The translations under genes were made by a program, and so were the position numbers. From NCBI GenBank assembly GCA_016215705.1, contig JACRIR010000164.1, forward strand, positions 1 to 13,807: a DNA stretch of 13,807 nucleotides, given 5' to 3'. Below are positions 1 through 6,248 of this stretch, in pieces; within the stretch, counting starts at the first letter, position 1; each line of letters starts with the position of its first letter. The stretch is from Candidatus Poribacteria bacterium. GTDB lineage: Bacteria; Abyssobacteria; SURF-5. Under the pieces are notes generated by a model. The model had not been told where the DNA came from and did no database searches. It saw only the letters and a program-made list of their open reading frames with translations.

Positions 1-4
1 CGTT

Positions 5-37
5 CCCCCCTTTGCAAAGGGGGGAAGGGGGGATTTA
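5..37. repeat. C-run/G-run palindromic repeat, copy 1
   Basis: A perfect 20-nt palindrome lies at 5-24 (C6-TTTGCAAA-G6), followed by a second G-run ending GGATTTA at 27-37. The same design recurs at 73-106 in the opposite orientation and, split by an insertion, at 6071-6250. It is a dispersed intergenic repeat with no coding potential; its function is unknown. Confidence 0.8.
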
Positions 38-72
38 AGACTCTTGTTTTCCAAGGATTTCTGCGACTTCCT

Positions 73-106
73 AAATCCCCCTTTGTCCCCCTTTTTCAAA
101 GGGGGA
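73..106. repeat. C-run/G-run palindromic repeat, copy 2
   Basis: The sequence begins AAATCCCCC, continues with a second C-run and TTTTTCAAA, and ends in GGGGGA. It is a degenerate copy, in inverted orientation, of the element at 5-37, so the two copies face each other across about 35 bp. Confidence 0.7.
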
Positions 107-108
107 GC

Positions 109-140
109 ATTGCAACATTATTTAGGAGGCGCTCTACTAG
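109..140 (+). repeat. 32-bp direct repeat, left copy
   Basis: This 32-bp segment (starts ATTGCAAC, ends GCGCTCTACTAG) recurs at 702-733 with 29 of 32 positions identical and in the same orientation. The pair brackets the small lipoprotein gene at 316-603. The left copy is followed at once by a CGTCATTC-type palindrome. No transposase lies between the copies. Confidence 0.75.
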
Positions 141-168
141 CCGTCATTCCCGCGAAAGCGGGAATCCA
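141..168. repeat. CGTCATTCCCGC hairpin repeat
   Basis: Contains a perfect hairpin: ATTCCCGC (146-153), loop GAAA, GCGGGAAT (158-165). This belongs to a type of short dispersed palindrome that is widespread in bacterial genomes. It touches the end of the 32-bp direct repeat. Confidence 0.75.
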
Positions 169-253
169 TCATAGTGGCGGTGAGGAACATGCGCAATTAT
201 CTCTGTCGTTGTGTATAGATACCGTTCCACAACCACACGTTCGGACAAGGAAC

Positions 254-280
254 GTAGGGGTGACCCGGTGGGTCGCCCTG
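254..280. repeat. GTAGGGGC-type palindrome, core GACCC/GGGTC
   Basis: The segment starts GTAGGGG, carries the core inverted repeat GACCC-GGT-GGGTC (262-274) and ends GCCCTG. The outer arms match the family seen at 3364, 6107, 6160, 10568, 11005 and 11048, but the core is different. It lies about 35 bp upstream of the lipoprotein start codon. Confidence 0.6.
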
Positions 281-315
281 CAAACTGAATCATGTTTCTT
301 GGTAGGAGGAAAACA

Positions 316-603
316 ATGACAACCAATCAGAAGGCGCAGAATCTTCGCAAGGCAGCGTTCGCCGTCGGGGTGGCCGTTGCCATCGCAACGATTCTTGTGA
401 CCATCTCCGGCTGCGCAGGTCCCGACACCATGTCCACGGTCAGAGACATTCATTCAATGACCCCGTGCGGCATGATGATGGACGCCATGATGGGTGGCCA
501 CAATCATGGGACGCAGCCGTCCGCCGGAACAGCGTCCCCGGACGAATCCGCTTATCCTTCACAATCCGGCGCTGCCGAGCAGCAATCCAGCCATGCTCAC
601 TAG
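316..603 (+). CDS. Small Met/His-rich lipoprotein
   Basis: This 95-residue protein has a lysine/arginine-containing N-terminus, a hydrophobic stretch (about residues 14-30) and a lipobox ending ISGC, so signal peptidase II processing at that Cys and lipid anchoring are likely. The mature chain is only about 65 residues. It carries a cluster of soft metal ligands (PCGMMMDAMMGGHNHG), then a low-complexity Ser/Pro/Gln tail ending SSHAH. The start at 316 is chosen because AGGAGG (304-309) sits six bases upstream; an in-frame ATG at 292 has no such site. No family is recognised. A periplasmic copper- or silver-binding role is an inference from composition alone. The gene stands alone, between two copies of a 32-bp direct repeat. 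Confidence 0.75.
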   Translation: MTTNQKAQNLRKAAFAVGVAVAIATILVTISGCAGPDTMSTVRDIHSMTPCGMMMDAMMGGHNHGTQPSAGTASPDESAYPSQSGAAEQQSSHAH

Positions 604-657
604 TATGACGTTTCCGAAATAACATAGCATAGGCATTTTGAGGATGAGCCTAACAAT

Positions 658-690
658 AACCGTCATTCTGAGCGAAGCGAAGAATCTCGT
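658..690. repeat. CGTCATTCTGAGCGAAGCG repeat
   Basis: CGTCATTCTGAGCGAAGCGA followed by AGAATCT. The ends ATTCT (665-669) and AGAAT (681-685) can pair. This is a common type of dispersed bacterial repeat, shares its CGTCATTC start with the hairpin at 141, and lies just upstream of the right copy of the 32-bp direct repeat. Confidence 0.7.
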
Positions 691-701
691 TCTTTATGGC
701 T

Positions 702-733
702 ATTGCAACGTTACTTAGGAAGCGCTCTACTAG
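702..733 (+). repeat. 32-bp direct repeat, right copy
   Basis: Matches 109-140 at 29 of 32 positions (differences at 710, 714 and 721). See the left copy. The two copies are 593 bp apart. Confidence 0.75.
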
Positions 734-740
734 TAGAGTC

Positions 741-888
741 AAGTATTATCTGTAAATTGCTCTATTCTTTGGTTGTTTTTGCTTCTTTTTTGTTTCCCTT
801 TTGCTTTGCCCTTTTGCCGCCCATTCCACCCGCCCCTCTTATGTCGCCCACCCTATGAAAACGTTCCTGTTGACGCGGCAAGAAGTGT
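741..888. other. Pyrimidine-rich intergenic stretch
   Basis: Together with the repeats before it, this fills the gap between the lipoprotein gene and the beta-propeller gene (604-966). From about 763 to 842 the plus strand is almost all C and T, with words such as TTTTGC and CCCTTTTGC. Similar tracts occur at 2161-2205 and 6040-6070. No gene or clear promoter is seen here. Confidence 0.5.
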
Positions 889-966
889 TTGATACCATTA
901 GCGGCAACAATTGGCCGGGAAAGTTGCGAAAATGAGAGAATAAGAGCGAACGGACGGAGGTATCGC

Positions 967-2088
967 ATGGCCGTCGCAGTTGGCGTGGTCATTCTCACTC
1001 TGTTTGCAGTGATCGCTATTCCCATTGCTTACTGGAGATATCGGAAACCGGAGGATATCCACGTCGCCGATTCTCTCAATCTGGAACTGTGGACCGCCGT
1101 CCCGCCCGATGCGCATCACTCGAACACCGACCTGTTCAAGTTCAACGGCCAGTACCTGCTGGTTCATGCTACCTCGCCCTGGCATTTCGCATCCACAAAA
1201 TGTCGGCTCGTGGTTCGCTCCTCGCCCGATGGGAAAAACTGGAGAGTTCTTTCGAGAATCGGAGTCCCGGGCGAGGATGTGCGCGACCCCAAGCTCGCTT
1301 TCATCAACGGCAAACTGATCCTTTATTTCTTGCGGAACGCCAATAAATTCGACCCGGAACCCGTTGGTACTTCATATTGCGTAAGTACCGACGCGACCAA
1401 CTGGACTGAGCCGAAAGACCTTTCTATCAAAGGCTGGCTGATCTGGCGGCCGAAATCGATTGACAATGCAACCTTCTATGCGCCTGCCTATTGGTGGGAG
1501 CACGGAAAATCAATGCTTTTCAAGTCAACCAACGGCTTCGACTGGTCCGAGGTCGGATTGATATATTCAGGCGACAAGAACGATGAGACGGACATAAGTT
1601 TCAGGCCGGACGGCTCGATGATTATGACCGCGCGCCTCGAGATGAATGTGAATCGGTGGGGCTATCATCCGGAGGGGCATACCGCGATAGGGGTGTCATC
1701 TCCGCCTTACACAAAATGGGCGATAAGCCACAGCTATGAAACCCGCCTCGACGGCCCGTGCCTGTTCCGGATCGGAGAACGAACTTACGCGGTTGGTCGC
1801 CGCCACGTCGGGGGCCCCAAACATATGGGAAGTGTCTGGGGAGCGAAGCGCACTTCCCTGTATCTGGTTTTGCCCGACCGCCTGGTGTTCTTGTCTGACC
1901 TTCCCAGTTGCGGAGACACGACGTACGCGGGTGTGGTGGTGGAGGGCGAAGACATTCTCATCAGCTATTACACGAGCCCGCCGGGCCGGGATTATATCTG
2001 GCTTATGGGAATGCTCTCGAAAAGCTCCATCGAGATGGCTCGCCTGAAAGTCAAGGACCTCGAAAAACTGACCGACAAGCTGACATGA
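967..2088 (+). CDS. Membrane-anchored sialidase-like beta-propeller protein
   Basis: A protein of 373 residues with one N-terminal membrane segment (residues 3-22) followed by WRYRK, then an exported domain. Three degenerate Asp-box (BNR) motifs are visible: SSPDGKNW (85-92), STDATNW (140-146) and STNGFDW (187-193). Residues 104-122 (DVRDPKLAFINGKLILYF) and the C-terminal GDTTYAGVVVEGEDILISYY resemble sialidase/GH43-like five- or six-bladed propellers. A glycosidase or glycan-binding role outside the membrane is inferred; the substrate is unknown and I cannot identify a full catalytic set. An upstream in-frame TTG at 889 would add 26 residues, but the ATG at 967 has GGAGG (956-960) at ideal spacing and gives a cleaner signal anchor. 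It is a single gene, with the flavoprotein gene 134 bp downstream on the same strand. Confidence 0.75.
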   Translation: MAVAVGVVILTLFAVIAIPIAYWRYRKPEDIHVADSLNLELWTAVPPDAHHSNTDLFKFNGQYLLVHATSPWHFASTKCRLVVRSSPDGKNWRVLSRIGVPGEDVRDPKLAFINGKLILYFLRNANKFDPEPVGTSYCVSTDATNWTEPKDLSIKGWLIWRPKSIDNATFYAPAYWWEHGKSMLFKSTNGFDWSEVGLIYSGDKNDETDISFRPDGSMIMTARLEMNVNRWGYHPEGHTAIGVSSPPYTKWAISHSYETRLDGPCLFRIGERTYAVGRRHVGGPKHMGSVWGAKRTSLYLVLPDRLVFLSDLPSCGDTTYAGVVVEGEDILISYYTSPPGRDYIWLMGMLSKSSIEMARLKVKDLEKLTDKLT

Positions 2089-2160
2089 GGAAGTGGAAGG
2101 ACAAAAGGGCGCTGCGCGGGGTTAATTGGGGAAGAGAAGCGTGGGAACCGAGAGGCGATT

Positions 2161-2207
2161 CTTTTCTTCTTTTTGTTAGTCTTTCCCTTTCGCCTTTCAT
2201 CTTCCCT
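2161..2207. repeat. Pyrimidine-rich tract
   Basis: Plus strand C/T-rich tract including CTTTCCCTTTCGCC, similar to stretches at 763-820 and 6040-6065. It directly precedes the AGGAGG ribosome binding site of the flavoprotein gene. It may be a decayed dispersed repeat. Confidence 0.35.
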
Positions 2208-2222
2208 AGGAGGAATGATGAA

Positions 2223-2825
2223 ATGAAAGTGATGGCGTTCAATGGAAGCCCTCGAAAGGGCGGAAACACTCAAACGCTCCTGGAGGCCGTGCTGAAGGGG
2301 GCTGCGAGCAAAGGCGCCGAGACGCGTCTGGTCAATCTGCGCGAGCTCAACGTCAAGGGCTGCATGGGCTGCGACGCTTGCAAAAATGAGTTGGGAAAGT
2401 GTTTTCAGAAGGACGACCTTTCACCGTTGCTGCAGGAAATGAAGGATTGCGACGCGATCGTTCTGGGCACTCCGGTCTACTGGTTCCATGTAGCCTCGCA
2501 ATTCAAGGCTTTGGTTGACAGATTCTACTGTTTCTATGGGTGGGAACCGGTCCCCGACACGGGAGAGTTGAAGGAAACCATGGCCTTCCCTGAAGGCAAG
2601 AAGTTTGTCATCGTGACTTCGCGAGGCGACCAGGAGAACACAAAAGCATTTCCGCGGCTCTATGAGCACCTCAGCGAGTGGCTCGGGGTCATAGCGGTCG
2701 CGATGCAATCATCTTCGACGCAATTCGTAAATCACTATGGCTCGATGAACCAGAAAGACTCCGCCAGTGACGATTCCGATTTGATGGCTAGGGCCGAATC
2801 CCTCGGCGCCTCGCTCGCTCCTTGA
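2223..2825 (+). CDS. NADPH-dependent FMN reductase / iron-sulfur flavoprotein
   Basis: A 200-residue flavodoxin-fold protein. GSPRKGGNT (8-16) is the FMN phosphate loop, and LGTPVYWFHVASQFKALVDR (81-100) is the characteristic second flavin-binding stretch. Between them lies a compact cysteine motif, Cys47-x2-Cys50-x2-Cys53-x6-Cys60, the pattern that binds a [4Fe-4S] cluster in the Isf (iron-sulfur flavoprotein) family. It is therefore probably a cytoplasmic electron-transfer or quinone/oxidant-reducing flavoprotein; its partner is unknown. The start at 2223 follows AGGAGG (2208-2213). The open frame extends further upstream to 1908, but that part overlaps the previous gene in another frame and is not real. 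The gene converges on the PPC-domain gene. Confidence 0.88.
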   Translation: MKVMAFNGSPRKGGNTQTLLEAVLKGAASKGAETRLVNLRELNVKGCMGCDACKNELGKCFQKDDLSPLLQEMKDCDAIVLGTPVYWFHVASQFKALVDRFYCFYGWEPVPDTGELKETMAFPEGKKFVIVTSRGDQENTKAFPRLYEHLSEWLGVIAVAMQSSSTQFVNHYGSMNQKDSASDDSDLMARAESLGASLAP

Positions 2826-2906
2826 GATGCAGCCGTGAGACGCGGGGTGGCCTTGATCTTCGTGAGTCCGTGGATTGAACGGGGTTGGAAAGAGTCGCGG
2901 TTCTGA

Positions 2907-3350
2907 TTACGCCTCGAGGACGTCAAAACCCGTCTCGGGACTTCTTCTCCGGGCGGCGTGGTTGTTCAGAATCTCGAGCAGGATGAATTCACCCAGTTTC
3001 CACACCTCGACGCCGGGGCGGATGCAACCGGTATGAGTCTCTCCGCTGCGCCCGAAGGCTGCATGCATATGCAGGCGGGGCTTGCCGCCTGCGTCGGGGA
3101 ACAGTGTGCCGACGGCGGAAACCTCATGAACTCCCATGAGCTTGAATAGCATCGGTTCCGGCGGCATCGTATGTCGATCCTTCGGGCCGACGACTATATT
3201 GCCTCCGTCATCGATTCCGCCAACCAGTATGCACATCCCGCGCTCGATGCCCTTTTCGGCTGCAAAATTCTCGATTGCCGACGGAAGCTTGTCTCCATCA
3301 TCGAGGCTCACTACAAACAGTCTTCCAATATTGCCTTCACTATACTTCAT
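2907..3350 (-). CDS. PPC/DUF296 domain protein
   Basis: A 147-residue protein made almost entirely of one PPC (plant and prokaryote conserved, DUF296) domain. Typical signs are the early SLDDGDKLPSAIENFA stretch, the GMCILVGGIDDG strand-turn and the PRLHMHAAFGRSGETHTGC block. His94, His96 and His106 in that block match the conserved metal-binding histidines of the family. Plant members are AT-hook DNA-binding proteins; bacterial single-domain members form trimers with no settled function. AGGAG at 3356-3360 (minus strand) supports the start. The gene follows cobA-hemD on the same strand after a 123-bp gap that holds a palindromic repeat, so read-through from the heme operon is possible but not shown. 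Confidence 0.85.
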   Translation of the reverse strand: MKYSEGNIGRLFVVSLDDGDKLPSAIENFAAEKGIERGMCILVGGIDDGGNIVVGPKDRHTMPPEPMLFKLMGVHEVSAVGTLFPDAGGKPRLHMHAAFGRSGETHTGCIRPGVEVWKLGEFILLEILNNHAARRRSPETGFDVLEA

Positions 3351-3363
3351 ACCATCTCCTTTT

Positions 3364-3391
3364 GTAGGGGCGCAGCATGCTGCGCCCTCAC
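3364..3391. repeat. GTAGGGGC-type palindrome, core GCAGCATGCTGC
   Basis: The 20-nt palindrome at 3368-3387 is perfect, and an outer GTAGGGG arm is present on the left. The same core is found at 6111-6130. It sits between cobA-hemD and the PPC gene, right next to the latter's ribosome binding site. On RNA it would form a strong hairpin that could attenuate read-through. Confidence 0.8.
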
Positions 3392-3473
3392 AGGAACCGG
3401 CAAGACAAGGTTAGAAGAGCGCCGGCATGGTATAGACATCAGAGGATTAGTGTAACAGCAAACCGCGTCATTC

Positions 3474-5021
3474 CTAGCGTGCCGAAGAATCTCCTGTGAC
3501 AAAAAAGCGCTTTATCGCTTCGATGAGGCCGGGGATGTCGTGCTGGCCGGCCTCGAAACGGATGGGGATGCCGAGTTCTTTTGCAGTTTCAGTCGTGATA
3601 GGGCCGATACTGGCAAAACGTGTCTTGGTCCGGATTCTTTCGAGCCGCTCTTTGCCGAGCATTTGAGCAAAGTTGCGGACGGTTGAAGAGCTCGTAAACG
3701 TCACAAGGTCAATTCTGCCTTCGAGAAGCCGCTCGATGGCATCGCTGTCAGCCTCTTCCTCGAGCACGGTGCGATAGACATCGACCTCCTGCGCCTCACC
3801 GCCCAATCTACGGATTTCCTCAGGCAACAGGCTGCGCGCGATGTCGGCGCGCGGAAGAAGAATCCGCTTTCCCTTGATTTCTCCTGCCGTCTTGAGCGAT
3901 TCAACGACGGCTTCGGCGACGTATTTCGGCGGAACCATATCCACGCGCAAGTGGTATTTGCGCACTGCGTCGGCGGTCGCGGAGCCGATCGCGCAAATCT
4001 TGATTCCTTTGAGGTCGCGAATGTCGCGGCCGCGCGTAACCAGCCGGTCGATGAATCTGCCGACGGCGTTCACGCTCGTGAATACGAGCCAGTCGAACGA
4101 CCCTATATCGTCGATGGCCTTGTCGAGCGGGCCGAAATCTTCCGGGTCTGCAATCTTGATTGTGGGCATCTCGACGGCTTCGGCGCCGAGAGTCTCGAGG
4201 GCCTCGACGAATTCGCTCGATTGAGCGCGCGAGCGGGTTACTACTATGCTCCGACCAAATAACGGGCGCGCCTCGAACCAGTTGAGTTGTTCTCGGAGCT
4301 TCACGACTTCGCCTACAATGGTTATCGCGGGCGCCTTGAGGCCCGCCGCCTCGACCTTACCGACAATGTTTGCAAGCGTGCCGGTAACCGTTTGCTGCTC
4401 CGGCCTGGTCCCCCATCGGATGACGGCCACAGGCGTATCTGCGCTGCGGCCATGTTTGATGAGCTGCCCGACTATGCGCGGCAGGTTCTTGACCCCCATG
4501 TAGAACGCGATCGTGCCGGCGCCGGTCGAAATCCTGGCCCAGTCGATGGCGCTCTCGTCTTTTGTCGGATCTTCGTGGCCGGTGACGAGCGCGAACGTGG
4601 AAGTGATGTCGCGGTGGGTCACCGGAATGCCCGCATAGGCGGGCGCGGCAATAGCGGCTGTAATGCCCGGCACAATCTCGAAAGGTATCCGCGCCTCGAC
4701 AAGAGCGAGCGCCTCCTCGCCGCCGCGCCCGAAGACGAACGGGTCGCCACCTTTCAGTCTTGCGACGATCTTTCCCCCGGCGGCCTTGTCAACAATCAAC
4801 TTGTTGATCTCTTCCTGTTCGAGAGTGTGTTGGCTGCCCTTCTTGCCGACGTATATCCTTTCGGCGTCCGGCCTGCAAAATGCCAAAAGGCGCGGGTTCG
4901 ACAGATAGTCGTAGATGACGACGTCCGCCTTCTTGAGGCATTCGGCGCCCTTGACGGTAATGAGCGACGGGTCGCCCGGGCCGGCCCCTATCAGATAGAC
5001 TAGTTTCCTGTCGGCGGACAT
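3474..5021 (-). CDS. cobA-hemD: Uroporphyrinogen-III C-methyltransferase / uroporphyrinogen-III synthase fusion
   Basis: A 515-residue bifunctional cytoplasmic enzyme. Residues 1-245 form the SAM-dependent methyltransferase (SUMT): GAGPGDP (12-18), GGDPFVFGRGGEE (91-103) and VPGITAA (117-123) are its signatures. Residues 255-505 are HemD, which closes hydroxymethylbilane to uroporphyrinogen III: FTSVNAV (314-320), FTSSSTVRNF (442-451) and SIGPITTETA (471-480). The product of the HemD half is the substrate of the SUMT half, which makes precorrin-2. The fusion is well known in Deltaproteobacteria and Firmicutes. The start overlaps the end of hemC by 22 nt in a different frame, indicating translational coupling. 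It is the last gene of the tetrapyrrole run. Confidence 0.96.
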   Translation of the reverse strand: MSADRKLVYLIGAGPGDPSLITVKGAECLKKADVVIYDYLSNPRLLAFCRPDAERIYVGKKGSQHTLEQEEINKLIVDKAAGGKIVARLKGGDPFVFGRGGEEALALVEARIPFEIVPGITAAIAAPAYAGIPVTHRDITSTFALVTGHEDPTKDESAIDWARISTGAGTIAFYMGVKNLPRIVGQLIKHGRSADTPVAVIRWGTRPEQQTVTGTLANIVGKVEAAGLKAPAITIVGEVVKLREQLNWFEARPLFGRSIVVTRSRAQSSEFVEALETLGAEAVEMPTIKIADPEDFGPLDKAIDDIGSFDWLVFTSVNAVGRFIDRLVTRGRDIRDLKGIKICAIGSATADAVRKYHLRVDMVPPKYVAEAVVESLKTAGEIKGKRILLPRADIARSLLPEEIRRLGGEAQEVDVYRTVLEEEADSDAIERLLEGRIDLVTFTSSSTVRNFAQMLGKERLERIRTKTRFASIGPITTETAKELGIPIRFEAGQHDIPGLIEAIKRFFVTGDSSAR

Positions 5022-5968
5022 TCTTCGTACCCCCTGATTTCATCGAGTATCTCTTTAGCGCCCATCATGATGAGGCGGGAGGCGACGCTTTCTCCAAGCT
5101 CCTCCGGCTTTGCCGGGTCTCCGGTATTCTGTGCGTGGACAATCCTCTCGCCACCCAACGAGGCGACAATCCCCCGGAGTGCGAGCGCGCCGTTCTCGAT
5201 GCGCGCATGCGCGCCGACCGGAACCTGGCAGCCACCCTCGAGTCTGGCCATGAGCGCGCGCTCGGCGCGAACAGCGCGCTCCGTCTCGAGATGGTTGAGC
5301 GGCCGGAGCAAGTCCTCAACAAACGGGTTATTCTCGCGTATCTCTATACAAAGCGCCCCCTGGCCGACAGCCGGAATGACCGTTTCGAGATCGATGATCT
5401 CCGTTATGACCTCTTGCCTGCCGAGTCGCCGGATGCCTGCGCACGCCAGCAAGAGCGCGTCGTATTTGCCTTCTTCGACTTTTCTCAATCGCGTGTCGAG
5501 ATTCCCGCGCAGGTCAGCGACCTGCAACTCGGGCCGGGCCGCGAGCAGTTGCGCCTTTCGCCTGAGGCTGCACGTGCCGATGACCGCTCCCGGCGACAGT
5601 TCCGAAAACTTCTTGTGGCCGCGCGAAACGAGCGCGTCACGCGCGTCTTCGCGCCCGGGGACCGCGCCGATCTTGAGACCCGCCGGCAATTCGGTCGGCA
5701 GGTCCTTCATGCTGTGGATCGCCATATCAACGTCGCCGCATAGGAGCTCATTCTCGATCTCCTTGGTGAAAAGGCCTTTTCCGCCGACCTTCGCGAGCGG
5801 CACGTCGGTGATCTTGTCGCCGCTGGTCGAGATTTTCTTGATGTGGAAATCGAGGTCGGGCCGGTAGGCCTTTATCTGGTCCGCCACCCATTGCGTTTGC
5901 GTCATCGCAAGCTTGCTTCCGCGCGAACCGATGATGATAAGTGTCCTGCCAAGTGGATTAGTGTTCAT
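5000..5968 (-). CDS. hemC: Porphobilinogen deaminase (hydroxymethylbilane synthase)
   Basis: A 322-residue enzyme that polymerises four porphobilinogens into hydroxymethylbilane. All family signatures are present: GSRGSKLA (14-21), GKGLFTKEIE (63-72), HSMKDLP (85-91), GTCSLRRKAQ (131-140), DLRGNLDTRLRK (152-163) and VGQGALCIE (201-209). Cys247 in LEGGCQVPVG is the residue that carries the dipyrromethane cofactor. The length is normal for the family. It overlaps cobA-hemD by 22 nt but is separated from hemA by 280 bp of repeats, unlike the tight spacing elsewhere in the cluster. The ribosome binding site is weak (GAAGAG). Confidence 0.97.
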   Translation of the reverse strand: MNTNPLGRTLIIIGSRGSKLAMTQTQWVADQIKAYRPDLDFHIKKISTSGDKITDVPLAKVGGKGLFTKEIENELLCGDVDMAIHSMKDLPTELPAGLKIGAVPGREDARDALVSRGHKKFSELSPGAVIGTCSLRRKAQLLAARPELQVADLRGNLDTRLRKVEEGKYDALLLACAGIRRLGRQEVITEIIDLETVIPAVGQGALCIEIRENNPFVEDLLRPLNHLETERAVRAERALMARLEGGCQVPVGAHARIENGALALRGIVASLGGERIVHAQNTGDPAKPEELGESVASRLIMMGAKEILDEIRGYEECPPTGN

Positions 5969-5977
5969 GAATGTCTC

Positions 5978-6070
5978 TTCGCCAAGAGGGTTCCCTTCTT
6001 GTCCTACTGCCGATCTTCTTCCCGTCTTCGTGGCTTATTCTCTGTTTTCTTCCCTTTCGCCCTTGCCCCC
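5978..6070. other. C/T-rich spacer between hemA and hemC
   Basis: Plus strand is pyrimidine-rich, with CTTCCCTTTCGCC as in the tracts near 790 and 2185. Together with the nested repeats at 6071-6250 it makes up the 280-bp break inside the tetrapyrrole gene run. No ORF or clear promoter for hemC was recognised on either strand. Confidence 0.4.
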
Positions 6071-6106
6071 AAATCCCCCTCTTGAGAGTGTCCCGTAATT
6101 GTGATT

Positions 6107-6134
6107 CCGAGGGCGCAGCATGCTGCGCCCCTAC
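6107..6134. repeat. GTAGGGGC-type palindrome, core GCAGCATGCTGC
   Basis: A perfect 20-nt palindrome at 6111-6130 with the full right arm GCCCCTAC. It has the same core as the copy at 3368-3387. Confidence 0.8.
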
Positions 6135-6159
6135 AAGAAACGTTGATTTTACAGGGTGC

Positions 6160-6185
6160 TAGGGCACGGCGCGCCGTGCCCCTAC
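6160..6185. repeat. GTAGGGGC-type palindrome, core ACGGCGCGCCGT
   Basis: A perfect 20-nt palindrome at 6162-6181; the right arm GCCCCTAC is complete and the left arm has lost a G. The same core occurs at 10568-10595. Confidence 0.8.
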
Positions 6186-6248
6186 AGTCGATCCACGATT
6201 ACGGGACACCCCCTCTTTCCCCCTTTGCAAAGGGGGATGAAGGGGGAT

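Larger units (their letters stand above)
6084..6208. mobile_element. Small element with terminal inverted repeats (MITE-like)
   Basis: GTGTCCCGTAATTGTG (6088-6103) and CACGATTACGGGACAC (6194-6209) are inverted repeats matching at 15 of 16 positions. They enclose two GTAGGGGC-family palindromes with different cores. CCCCCTCTT occurs directly on both sides (6075-6083 and 6209-6217), as expected of a 9-bp target duplication. It has no coding capacity, so any mobility would depend on an enzyme encoded elsewhere. Alternative: repeat accretion in a low-complexity region. Confidence 0.5.

Noticed and set aside
44-319. A 91-codon plus-strand frame through the first repeats
   Set aside because: It reads through two palindromic repeats (translations such as NPPLSPFFKGG and VIPAKAGIH are typical repeat-derived artefacts).
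109-733. Insertion sequence or integron cassette around the lipoprotein gene
   Set aside because: The 32-bp repeats are direct, not inverted, and there is no transposase, integrase or attC-like fold. Kept only as a repeat observation.
889-966. A TTG start adding 26 residues to the beta-propeller protein
   Set aside because: No ribosome binding site, and the added residues would put a long charged stretch before the membrane anchor. ATG 967 has GGAGG at good spacing.
3351-3473. Cobalamin or other riboswitch near the tetrapyrrole genes
   Set aside because: The gap is explained by a dispersed palindrome; no conserved riboswitch core was recognised here or upstream of the operon.
5067-5867. A 266-codon open frame on the plus strand opposite hemC, and a 238-codon one at 4287-5003 opposite cobA-hemD
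   Set aside because: Both lie antisense to well-conserved enzymes with complete motifs. Their translations are Ser/Arg- or Asp/Arg-rich with no family features, as expected of shadow frames in GC-rich genes.
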